This document shows, piece after piece, positions 1 through 8,615 of a DNA stretch of 13,231 nucleotides (the stretch's first letter is position 1; the number at the start of each line of letters is the position of its first letter). The notes under the pieces are model-generated. The model did no database searches. It was not told where the DNA came from and saw only the letters and a program-made list of their open reading frames with translations. The stretch is from assembly GCA_937944175.1 (NCBI GenBank), contig CALDZW010000036.1:1-13231 (forward strand), in the 5' to 3' direction. The position numbers and the translations under genes are program-made. Source of the DNA: an uncultured Candidatus Altimarinota bacterium (lineage in GTDB: Bacteria; Patescibacteriota; Gracilibacteria; BD1-5; UBA6164).

Positions 1-76
1 GGAAGGTTCTTGCTAATTCTAATCCATAACTTGGATGTGAAATTAGCCTCCTCAACATTTTTCAATATAGTTTCAT
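1..76 (-). CDS. Probable partial gene, N-terminus only, runs off left edge
   Basis: With TGA read as Gly, this minus-strand frame is open from an ATG at 74-76 to the window edge. It gives about 25 residues beginning MKLYGKMLRRLISHPSYG, with one in-frame TGA (Gly) at 62-64. The frame stays open upstream to another ATG at 155-157. I prefer the start at 76 because a fair promoter (TTGTAT, 16 bp, TATAAT on the minus strand) lies just upstream, between the two ATGs. The short peptide looks like a basic amphipathic helix. I recognise no family. Plus frame 1 is also open here, up to a TAG at 148-150, so the strand assignment is not certain. Confidence 0.35.
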
Positions 77-106
77 GGGGTTGGGTATTAGATTGTAAGT
101 ATTTCT

Positions 107-134
107 ATTATACCAATCCCAACCTGTTATACAA
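107..134 (-). promoter_or_regulatory. Candidate sigma-70-type promoter for the left-edge minus gene
   Basis: On the minus strand, TTGTAT (134-129) and TATAAT (112-107) are separated by 16 bp. The -10 box lies about 30 bp before the ATG at 76. The same TTGTAT hexamer occurs in the candidate ftsE promoter. The call rests only on similarity to the consensus, in AT-rich sequence. Confidence 0.35.
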
Positions 135-177
135 AATAACCGAGAATTAGTGTTCATTCTAATGCTGTTTTGCTTTT

Positions 178-195
178 TTTATAAATATTTATAAA
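178..195. repeat. 18-bp perfect AT palindrome in divergent intergenic region
   Basis: TTTATAAATATTTATAAA is a perfect self-complementary sequence. It lies between the probable minus-strand gene at the left edge and the plus-strand ATPase gene starting at 223. It could be an operator or simply AT-rich sequence. There is no G or C in it, so chance is a serious alternative. Confidence 0.35.
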
Positions 196-222
196 CTTAA
201 ACTAATTATTGTGTAGAGTAAA

Positions 223-2586
223 ATGTTTTTTATTTCTTATTGCAATGATGAGCTAATAAAAATTGGTATGAAAAAAGATATATTAGAAATAATTCTTGAT
301 AAGCATAATTCAAAGTGAGAGGAGGTGTTCTCTCATATACTTGAAATTCTTCATAATGCTTATGATGATTTTGAAGAGGAGGGGATATTTAATAAGAGTT
401 CTTCATGAGGTGAATGATTTTCTTTTGAAATAGTAAAAAGAAAGAAAAAAATTCATTATTTTTTGTTGTGTCCAAAGCAATATACAAAATTTATCTCAAA
501 TCAGATCTTTGCTCAATACCCAAATGTAGAAATTACTCCTGCGAAGAATTATTTGAAAAAAATAGCTGATCAAAACATACTTGTGTGAGTAGTGACACAA
601 GAAAACTCTAAGAATTCATTGAATACAACACTATGAAAGATAGATTTTCATTCCTCTTTGACTTCAGCACTCTCTAAAAGTGATACTCAGTCATATAATA
701 GTTTTCAAGTCATTTTTTCTCCTACAAGAAACAGTGATAATTCTTCAAAGAAACAATGATCTGCTTTGTGAATAATGAAAAATGTAATTATTTTACCATG
801 TATATTCACGATAAATATATATAACTTCTTAGCAGGAAAGAAAATTATTCAAACAAAAAAGAAAACACCAACTAACTCAGACCCAGATGAATTAAAAACC
901 AAAGAAACAAAGAAATTCCAAGTGAATATGAATCTCATATATTCATGAGATGATATGGTTGAGTGAAAAATGTTGATTAAAGAAATAGCGTCAACCTTCC
1001 CAGAGAGTGCTTGAATGAAATTGAAAGGTATAACCCAAAATCAAAAAAAAATTGAGAGTATAAAAAATAGAAGCTTAGCACACAATCATTCATATTATTT
1101 ATCATCAAAAGAGCTATCACAATTTATTTATTTGCCAGTATCATCATCACATAATTCACAGATGAATGTGGTTGAATCTCGTAGTCTTGCACCACCTTCA
1201 AATTTACCACTTGTGCCAGATTCAGTAAGGACAACAGGCTTGTTATCCCTACAAGATGAACTTACTCCTCTATGAGCAACAAATTTTAGATGAGAACATA
1301 CGGAATTTGCTATAGAACTGGAAGATAGAAAAAGGCATATGTATATTATTGGGAAGACGGGAATGTGAAAATCTACACTTCTTGAAAATATGATTATTGA
1401 TGATATGAGAAAGGGAAGAGGGCTGGCAGTGATTGATCCGCATGGAGATTTGGCAGAGGCTGTTATTGGTTTTATACCAAAATCAAGAACTAATCAAACC
1501 ATTATCTTTGATCCAAGTGACAGAGAGTCTCCAATAGCATTTAATATGCTTGAATGAGTCTCAGTAGAACAAAGACCGCTTGTGGCTTCTGGGTTAGTGT
1601 GAATTTTTAAAAAAATATTTGGCTCTTCTTGGTGACCAAGGCTAGAGCATATTTTAAGAAATACTATTCTAGCACTCATTGAATATCCAGATACCACATT
1701 GATATCAATACCACTTATGCTGACTAATGAAGTATATAGGAGCAAAGTAGTAAAGAAAATAACTGATCCAGTAGTGAAAAACTTTTGGACTCAAGAGTAT
1801 GCTAAAATGAATCCAAGCCAAAAATCAGAAGCGGCGTGACCAATACTCAACAAAGTTGGTCAGTTTTTAAGTTCAACTATTCTCAGAAATATATTGGGAC
1901 AATCAAAAAATACATTTAATATACGATGGGCAATGGATAATAAAAAAATCATCATAATCAATTTATCCAAATGAAAAATTTGAGAAGATGCTTCAGCATT
2001 ACTTGGTGCTATGATGGTTACAAAATTTCAAATGGATGCTATGAGTAGAGCGGATATTCCAGAAGGAAAAAGAACAGATTTTTACCTCTATGTAGATGAA
2101 TTTCAAAATTTTGCAACAGACTCATTTGCTACAATTTTGTCAGAAGCCAGAAAGTATAAGTTGAATCTTGTTATGGCTAATCAGTACATTGATCAAATGA
2201 ACAGAGAAATTAGAGATGCTATATTTGGAAATGTATGAAGCCTCATATCTTTTCAGGTCTGACATAGAGATGCCAAGGTGTTAATGTGAATATATGGATG
2301 AAACATTACAGAAGACGATCTCATGAATATCAAAAAATATAACATATATGCAAAAATACTGGTTGACTGAATGCCTACAAATGTATTCTCTGCAACTACT
2401 TTCGCACCAAATAAAAAAAATGAACAAGTATTTGCCTCACGTTATGAGAAAATTTTGCAAGTCAGTCGTGAAAAATATTCCAAACCACGAAAAAAAGTAG
2501 AAAAAACCATTAATTCCATGCTTCAAAAGATTCATGCAGATGATCAGGAATGGCAGGAGAGGAAGAAAGGAAATAAGAAAAGATAA
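223..2586 (+). CDS. VirD4/TraG-like type IV secretion DNA-binding ATPase
   Basis: This 787-residue protein (TGA = Gly) looks like a CPR member of the FtsK/VirD4/TraG family of ATPases that move DNA through type IV secretion or pilus-linked channels. Walker A reads GKTGMGKS at residues 377-384, with the glycine before the catalytic lysine encoded by TGA. Walker B is YLYVDE, with D625 and E626. The IDPHGD stretch after Walker A and the late ANQY stretch are typical of the family. Residues 1-370 resemble the N-terminal domain seen on CPR homologues, with an EIV...FLLCPK block and an AQYPNVEI block. An in-frame TAG at 214-216 fixes the frame start, and ATG 223 is the first start codon. No clear N-terminal membrane anchor is present, although VirD4 proteins usually have one. 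The C-terminus is very basic. No other conjugation gene is next to it, so it more likely serves DNA uptake or cell-to-cell transfer than a mobile element. Confidence 0.85.
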
Positions 2587-2682
2587 CAACAAGTAGAGTA
2601 TCTTTATAGTCAAGTCAAAATCCTAGTGTTACAGCAAAAAACATGATACTATAGACGGAGTCTTACATATCATTTTTTCTTG

Positions 2683-4902
2683 ATGGAACATATCTCTTTT
2701 CTTACATCAACACTTTCTTTCTTAGTATTACTATTAATATCTAGTTTTACCTATTTTTTGAGCAAGAAAATAAACTTTCCTTATACCGTATTGTTAGTAG
2801 TGATAGGTATTTTTTTGGTTCCACTTTCAAATATTGGAGCATTGAGCTTTATTGATCATTTCAAACTTACTCCTGATATACTATTTTTTATATTTTTGCC
2901 AGCTCTTTTATTTGAAGCAAGTTATAAAATTAAGTATAAAAAGCTGATTAAAGAATGGAGAGCTATTGGGATGATGGCAATATTTGGGGTAACAGCATCA
3001 TCGTTGATTATAGCTTGAACTCTGTACTATGGACTTCCAATTATCTGATTTGAGATACCTTTTCTTGTAACACTTCTCTTTTGAGTAATTATATCAGCTA
3101 CCGATCCTGTGGCAGTACTTGCTATATTTCATACTATTGGAGCTCCGAAAAGATTATCACTCTTATTTGAATGAGAGAGTCTGTTTAATGATGGTACAGT
3201 AGTTGCTGTGTTTATAGTTGTTCTTTGAATTATTTTGAGTTGATGACATGTAGACATATTTACCATTGCAGATTGATGGAATTCTTTTTTTACCATGATT
3301 GTATGAGGCATGGTATTTGGTTTTATTACTGGTTTTGTTTTTTCAAAACTGATTTGATGTATAAAAAATGATGAACCAATCGAAATACTACTTACTCTTA
3401 TTTCTGCTCATCTTACATTCTTGCTAGCTGAGATGACCACTCATTATTTTCAGCATATACTACATGTTCATTCGGTAGGTATCTCTGGAGTAGTAGCCAC
3501 AGTTATTGCCTGAATAGTGATGGGAAATTTTTGAAGATATAAGATTACACCACGAGTAGAAGTTCATGTACGTCAATTGTGGGAATTTTTGGCATTTGTT
3601 TCAAACTCAATAGTATTTATCCTTATTGGATTAATACTCTCAGATATGAATTTTTCAGATATCAAAATATTATTTATCCCAATGATTATAGCAATAGCTG
3701 TTGTTGCTATTTCTCGTTTTGTAAGTACATGGCTTTCACTTGGGAGTGTGAATTTGATGAAGTGATGAGAAAAAATTCCAACAAGTTGGATACATGTATT
3801 ATCTTGGGGAAGTCTACGAGGATCACTAGGTCTTATGATGGTTCTATTAATTCCATCAAAATGACATGAAGATTTTGAAAAACTTATTGCCTTTCAAAAT
3901 ACTGTTGGCTGGGATTTTAGTTTTACTATTAGAGATTTTATATTAGTTCTTACAGTGGGGTGTATATTATTTTCACTTATGGTGAAAGCACCAACTATTC
4001 CATATTTTATGAAAAAAGCAAAAGTTAATGAGCTTTCAGACTATGAACGATTCGAGTATTTTGAAGGAATGATACTGATGTTGATGAAGGTACTAACAAA
4101 ACTTGAATCAATGCATAAAAAAGGGTCTTTAATAAAAAAGGAATATAAATTTCTGAAGAAAAAATACAATTTTAGATTGAGAGAAACATTGAAAAATTTT
4201 GATATATTTCTAGAAATTACAACACATTCTAGCAAAGATCTCATTAGAAGAGCTATCAATATTCATTCACTTTGAGCAGAGAAAAAGTATTTGAAAACAT
4301 TATTTATGTGAAATCAAATATGAGAAAGAAATTTCAGATACATATTAAGAAAAATTGACCATCAATTAGAAGAGTTAGCTCAGTGAGAAGATGAATTGAA
4401 AAAAACAGTAAAATGATCAAGTAATTATGATGTATTCCAAAAAATATGATTGTGGTATTATGAGAAGAGAGATACAGCTCTTGATGTGTTTATAAGAAAT
4501 AGAGCTCGTTTAATTGTTATAAAAAAAGTTATTATTGAGTTAGAACAGCTTTCAAAATTTGATATTGGTTTTAAACAAGCAATTTTTAGAGAAGTAATTT
4601 GATTTTATGAAAAGCTTTATAAAGAAACAAAAAAGAAGTTAAAAAAAGTAATGAAGGAACACCATAAAATTACTTTTGAACTTGATATCAAGCTTTCTGA
4701 AAAATCTATTTTTGCATTAGAGGAAAAAATGATTGAGTCTATGCATGATAAATGAATAATTACAGATAAACTCTATATTAAATTCAAACATGAAATTCAA
4801 GAGGAATTTTATTCAGATGTGAAAGAAGAAATAGAGATAGAACATCCAAAAATGATTGCTAAAATAGAGGAAAATCTAGAAAAAAAACAGGACCAAAAAT
4901 AA
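2683..4902 (+). CDS. CPA1-family Na+/H+ antiporter with long C-terminal cytosolic domain
   Basis: This 739-residue protein exchanges Na+ (or K+) for H+ across the inner membrane. Residues 1-440 contain about a dozen hydrophobic segments. The unwound-helix motif ATDPVAV is at about residue 139, with T140, D141 and P142. The CPA1 ion-binding pair N169-D170 lies in GESLFND, and the conserved arginine of SLRG is R379. These mark the electroneutral NhaP/NHE type rather than NhaA. Residues 447-739 form a highly charged, Lys/Glu-rich helical region of about 290 residues, much longer than in simple NhaP proteins, and probably sense pH or a partner protein. ATG 2683 directly follows a TTG at 2680; either could start translation. 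Many glycines of the membrane part are TGA, which is why standard-code translation breaks the gene into pieces. The 60-bp gap to ftsE contains that gene's candidate promoter. Confidence 0.92.
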
Positions 4903-4921
4903 ATTTGTACTCAACTTTTTA

Positions 4922-4950
4922 TTGTATATACTAATAGTAATTTATATAGT
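4922..4950 (+). promoter_or_regulatory. Candidate promoter upstream of ftsE
   Basis: TTGTAT (4922-4927) and TATAGT (4945-4950) are separated by 17 bp. The -10 box ends 12 bp before the ftsE ATG at 4963, so transcription would begin only about 6 bp before the start codon and the mRNA would be nearly leaderless. That fits the lack of a Shine-Dalgarno sequence. The call rests on consensus match alone. Confidence 0.4.
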
Positions 4951-4962
4951 CAAAAACTAGAA

Positions 4963-5643
4963 ATGAAAATATCAAATGTTACACTTGCCTTTGAGAATAA
5001 AATAGTACTCAGAGATATAGATTTAAATATATGAAAATGAGAGTTTATATTTTTGATAGGTCACTCTTGAAGTGGAAAAACCACTCTCATTCGTGCACTT
5101 ATAGGAGATAAAGAACCAATGGTTGGAGACATAGTTCTCGATACCTGAATGGCACTTTACAAAAATATGAATGATGAAATTCTTCAAGAATATAGAAGAA
5201 AAACAGGAGTCATTTTTCAAGATTATAAATTACTGGAATCAAAAAGCATCTATGAAAATGTAGCATTTGCAATGGAGGTATGTGGTTACAAAAATGACGT
5301 CATTAGAAGAAAAGTTCCTGAAGCATTAGAGCAGGTTGGTCTATTAGTGAAAAAAGACAGATTTGCATATGAAATATCTGGTTGAGAAAAACAAAGAATT
5401 TCTATAGCACGTGCTTTGGTGCATGATCCAGACGTAATTATTTGAGATGAGCCTACGGGGAACCTTGATCCTGAAACGGCTCTTGGAGTTATGAAGATTT
5501 TTGATGATTTGAACAAAGAATGAAAAACAGTAATCATAGCCACGCATGATAACAATATTGTAAATTCAATGAAAAAAAGAGTAGTAGCTTTTCAAGATAA
5601 AGAGATAATTAGTGATCAAGCACAAGGGTGATATATTTTATAG
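4963..5643 (+). CDS. ftsE: Cell-division ABC ATPase FtsE
   Basis: This 226-residue ABC ATPase matches FtsE, which with membrane partner FtsX activates peptidoglycan hydrolases at the division site. Walker A is GHSGSGKT (G33 to T40, K39), the signature is SGGEKQR (S139-G141), and Walker B is VIIGDEPTGNLD with D162 and catalytic E163. The switch histidine is H195 in ATHD. The Q-loop stretch VIFQDYKLL followed by YENVAFAMEV is characteristic of FtsE within the ABC superfamily. TGA encodes the central glycine of the P-loop, the second glycine of the signature and the glycine before Walker B, which is direct evidence for UGA = Gly. The length is normal for FtsE. No ftsX follows; the next gene is a J-protein 24 bp downstream, probably co-transcribed. 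The gene stops at TAG. Confidence 0.93.
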
Positions 5644-5667
5644 ATATAGACTGTAAGACAAATATTT

Positions 5668-6375
5668 ATGAGTAATAATTTTTATGATAGTCTATGAGTA
5701 GGAAAATCAGCTACTCAAGATGAAATCAAAAAAGCATACAGAAAAAAAGCCATGAAGTATCATCCTGACAAAAACAAGGGAGATGCTAGTGCTGAAAAAC
5801 AATTTAAAAAAATAAATGAGGCCTATCAAACCCTTTGAGATGAAAAGGCAAGAAAACAGTATGACATGTTTTGATCTGCAAAATCAGCTCATGGGGGAGG
5901 AAATCCTTTTTGATGAGGCTCTTGAGCTTGATTTGGTTGATTTGAAGAAATGTTTTGATGAGCTGCTGGATGAGCACAAGCATGAGGATTTAATTTTAAT
6001 ATGGAAGACCTCTTTGGTCAGTGAGGACAATGAGGGAGTCCATTTGGCAATGCACAATCACACTCAAGACAGCAGCCTCACCAAGAACCAGAGAAAGAAG
6101 AGACTCTAGATTTTGAAAAAACATATGAGATACCTATTTTTGATTTAATGCTTTGATGCTCAATAGAAGTGAGGTGAGTATATGGACAGACAAAAAAAAT
6201 AAAAATACCAGAATGAACAAAACCAGGAACAAAAATGAGGGTAAAGGATTTTTGAAAAACTGAAGGCACGCAGAAGTGAAATCTACTCATTACTCTTGAA
6301 GGGAAAATGCCAAAATCCATTTCTGAAGTTGATCGAAGTATGCTTGAAAGAATTAGGGATGGAGTATGATATTAA
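5668..6375 (+). CDS. DnaJ-type J-domain co-chaperone without zinc finger
   Basis: This 235-residue Hsp40 would stimulate the ATPase of DnaK and deliver substrates. The J domain occupies residues 1-67, with the essential HPD at 32-34. A Gly/Phe-rich linker (about residues 69-126) follows, with PFGGGSGAGFGG and FEEMFGG segments. Last is one beta-rich substrate-binding domain (about 147-225) with the typical IPIFDLMLG and IPEGTKPGTKMRVKDFG strands. Canonical DnaJ (about 375 residues) has four CxxCxGxG zinc repeats and two such domains; here the zinc repeats are absent, so this resembles a shortened CbpA/DnaJB type. By hand count, about 20 of 38 glycines are TGA, including tandem TGA TGA pairs. 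It follows ftsE by 24 bp and has no Shine-Dalgarno sequence. The long open frame at 5816-6109 in another reading phase is a shadow of this gene. Confidence 0.9.
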
Positions 6376-6428
6376 GATTATCCTCATCTTAAAAATAATA
6401 AAAAAATTTAATTATTAAATGTGATTCT

Positions 6429-7481
6429 ATGAAAAACTTATGTAGTATAGTAGCTGTAATTCTATTATCAGTTGTATGAAGTGTACATGCTGATGAGTCT
6501 CTGTCACTAAATGCTGCAAACACTTTAGCTTCAAAGTGAATGATTGTAGAACAAGATTCTGCTGATTGATATAAATTAGATTCAGATATTACAAGAAAAG
6601 AAATTATGAAGGTTGTAATGAAAATTTCTTGAAAAGAAGTAATTGATGCATGTAGTGGAAAATTCTGAGATGTTACTGATGATTGGGGGTGCAAATATAT
6701 TGAAGCAGCATTATCAGAATCATTTATTGCTGAAAATCCAGATTTTAGACCTAATGATTCTATTACAAAAGCAGAATCAATGAAATTAATTCTCAAAGCA
6801 AGAGGAATCGAAAAAACTCATGATACAGGTGATTGGAGAGATGATTATATGCTTACAGCATATGATAAAAAAATTATATTAAGCAAATATACTAATCATA
6901 ATGATGAAGCAAGAAGATGATGGATATTTCTTTCTGCAATTTCTTGAGATAGCTGAGAAATGATAGCTTGACCACTTGAAAACTCTGAATCAGATAATAC
7001 TATAGACGCTTCTGTAGAAGAAGACGACTCAATTGAGGAATTAAGTGATGAAAGTAATACAGATCAACCAAATGAACTTACTGAACTAGCTGCTTCAGAA
7101 GATTCAGATATTGATGATGATCCTACTACAGATTTCTTGGATCAACTTCTTGCATGACTAGAAGATGAGAATGTAAATCCGGTTACAGGGTATAAACCAT
7201 ACGATGACTCCCTTATTGGTGTAAATGCCAATATGGTCCTATTCTTTCATGCATCATGGTGTTCAAGTTGTGTAGCAACTGATAAATCATTAAATAATGA
7301 AGACTTTATTTCTAAAGATATTTTGATCCTAAAAGTTAATTATGACAAAAGTGCTGAGTTGAAAGAAAAGTATTGAGTAACAACTCAACATACTTTTGTA
7401 CAAGTTGATGAATCTTGAGAATTGGTAAAAAAATGGTTATGATCAACAAATTTAGAAGATATTCAAAATCAAATTCAATAG
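6429..7481 (+). CDS. Exported SLH-like repeat protein with C-terminal thioredoxin domain
   Basis: This 350-residue protein begins with a signal peptide (residues 1-21, ending SVHA). About 140 residues resembling S-layer-homology repeats follow, with the pattern DVTDDWGCKYIEAAL, then FRPNDSITKAESMKLI and GDWRDDYM. SLH repeats normally bind cell-wall polymer, so the protein probably sits on the cell surface. Residues about 165-250 are an acidic, Ser/Asp/Glu-rich linker. The C-terminal 95 residues form a thioredoxin-like fold with the redox motif WCSSC (C278 and C281) after a VLFFHAS strand. At the position of the conserved cis-proline the sequence reads TTQHTFV, so His (H321) replaces Pro. A disulfide-related role at the envelope is likely, but substrate and direction (oxidase, reductase or isomerase) cannot be read from sequence. 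It ends 2 bp from the convergent recO stop. Confidence 0.8.
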
Positions 7482-7483
7482 TG

Positions 7484-8074
7484 TTATATGTTACATGACT
7501 CTTTTCTAAGCGCTATATCAGTAAGGAGTGTTTCATATTTTTCAGTAATTCAAGAAAGTCTTAATATATTTGAGGCTTTGTTTTTTTGAATAAAATTGAG
7601 GATTTTTTGAATAGTAGTATCAGAGTGATGACACTCAAAACTTCCACTAAGTGTCTGGATTTTTAATATAATAAGTATAATTTTAAGAGATACATTTTTT
7701 ACCTGAGGAGTATTTTGAAATTGTAACAATTGAAGCAGAGTTTCGTAAATTTCTTCATGTTGGAGATCAAGTGGAAAATGTGTATCAACGTATGAAATGA
7801 GCATTAAAAAATTATTGATTCTGTTAAATCATACTCAGATAGAATTAAACTCTTGAGTAATATGAATATTATGAATAGAGTGAATATTTACTCATTGTTG
7901 TACTCGTGTCTCAAATTGAATAGCATATCCTATATCAAGTGATTTTTCTTTCTGAGAGTACTTTTTATTGTAGAGAATTTTTCAAAATTGCTTAGTAAAA
8001 ATAGTATAGAGGAGTTTTTTTTCATCTATTTTTTTTATCTTCAGTATAATTCAATGAGTTTTAAAAATTGACAT
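7484..8074 (-). CDS. recO: DNA repair protein RecO
   Basis: This 196-residue protein fits RecO, which with RecR loads RecA onto SSB-coated single-stranded DNA. The N-terminal 80 residues match the RecO OB fold: MSIFKTHGIILKIKKIDE leading to LYTIFTKQFGKI, the usual GIVLK...E...TIFT.E.GKI pattern. The rest is a helical bundle (EIYETLLQLLQF, NILRLSGITEKYETLL). The gene is shorter than the usual 230-250 residues. No four-cysteine zinc site is present; only one Cys-His-His cluster (FECHHSD) remains. Start is the first ATG after a minus-strand TAG at 8096-8098. TGA-coded glycines are scattered through it, and the familiar 84-residue piece at 7550-7804 is only its middle. It converges on the SLH-thioredoxin gene with 2 bp between stops. 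Confidence 0.75.
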
Positions 8075-8108
8075 AAATATTTTATATTTTATAAACTACA
8101 AAAAAGTA

Positions 8109-8135
8109 TTGCGTAATTTCTAATTTGTATATAAT
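8109..8135 (+). promoter_or_regulatory. Candidate promoter for the 132-residue hypothetical gene
   Basis: A consensus TATAAT (8130-8135) is preceded by TTGCGT (8109-8114) at a 15-bp spacing, which is short. It lies in the 94-bp region between the divergent recO and the gene at 8169, leaving a leader of about 27 bp. The -10 box is better supported than the -35. Confidence 0.4.
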
Positions 8136-8168
8136 TTATAACATATTATAAAATAATCAATTAAATTT

Positions 8169-8567
8169 ATGGTTGCTCCAACTATTCCAGAGGCTGAAGT
8201 TGATAGAATAATATTAGAGCTTCTTTCTCTCCATTCAGATCAAGTTGATGTAGATATAAAAACATTTCATGATTTACTTAAGCATTCTTTGAGTCTCAAT
8301 ACCATGGAGAAAAAGAGAGTAGTTGATGCTGCTCCTACTCTTAGTCAGTTTCAATTTGATGAACTTACAAAAGTATTTACAGAAGAAAGAGTAAAATTTA
8401 GAGAACTAGCAAAAGAACATCCAGATGATATAAAAAAATTACTAAAAAAGCAGCAAACAGAGTGGATTCAACTAGGGGATTTGTACCAATCAGAACTTGC
8501 AAATAAGGCAAAACAATGAGAAGAACAAAATCAGATAGATGACATTAAAGCACAACTTGGTTTATAA
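8169..8567 (+). CDS. Conserved-looking small helical hypothetical protein
   Basis: This is a 132-residue soluble protein that I do not recognise. One in-frame TGA (Gly) at 8517-8519 lies near the end, so standard-code reading would truncate it to 116 residues; the true stop is TAA at 8565-8567. It has no signal peptide, membrane segment or cysteine. The composition is Leu-, Lys-, Glu- and Gln-rich and predicts helices throughout, with a coiled-coil-like C-terminal half (ELTKVFTEERVKFRELAKEH, then KKLLKKQQTEWIQLGDLYQ). That suggests a protein-binding or scaffolding role, but nothing specific can be claimed. It has its own candidate promoter and is followed 48 bp later by the pseudouridine synthase gene. 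Confidence 0.75.
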
Positions 8568-8590
8568 AGTAAACCCTATCTCTCAATTTT

Positions 8591-8597
8591 AAGGAGG
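8591..8597 (+). promoter_or_regulatory. Shine-Dalgarno-like AAGGAGG at unusual distance
   Basis: AAGGAGG is a strong anti-SD match, but it ends 18 bp before the ATG at 8616, far beyond the normal 5-9 bp. No alternative ATG, GTG or TTG lies at the proper distance in the right frame. It may be fortuitous, or it may act through mRNA folding. No other gene in the window has a recognisable SD. Confidence 0.3.
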
Positions 8598-8615
8598 GGA
8601 GTAAAAAAAATAATA

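Noticed and set aside
47..52. AGGAGG on the minus strand as a Shine-Dalgarno site
   Set aside because: The next minus ATG (25-27) is 19 bp away, and its frame stops almost at once at 13-15.
5816..6109. 97-residue frame inside the J-protein gene
   Set aside because: It is in another phase and has no domain of its own. The in-phase translation with TGA = Gly gives a continuous J-protein.
6389..6796. 135-residue minus-strand frame opposite the SLH-thioredoxin gene
   Set aside because: It is antisense to a gene with signal peptide and recognisable domains, and it has no domain itself.
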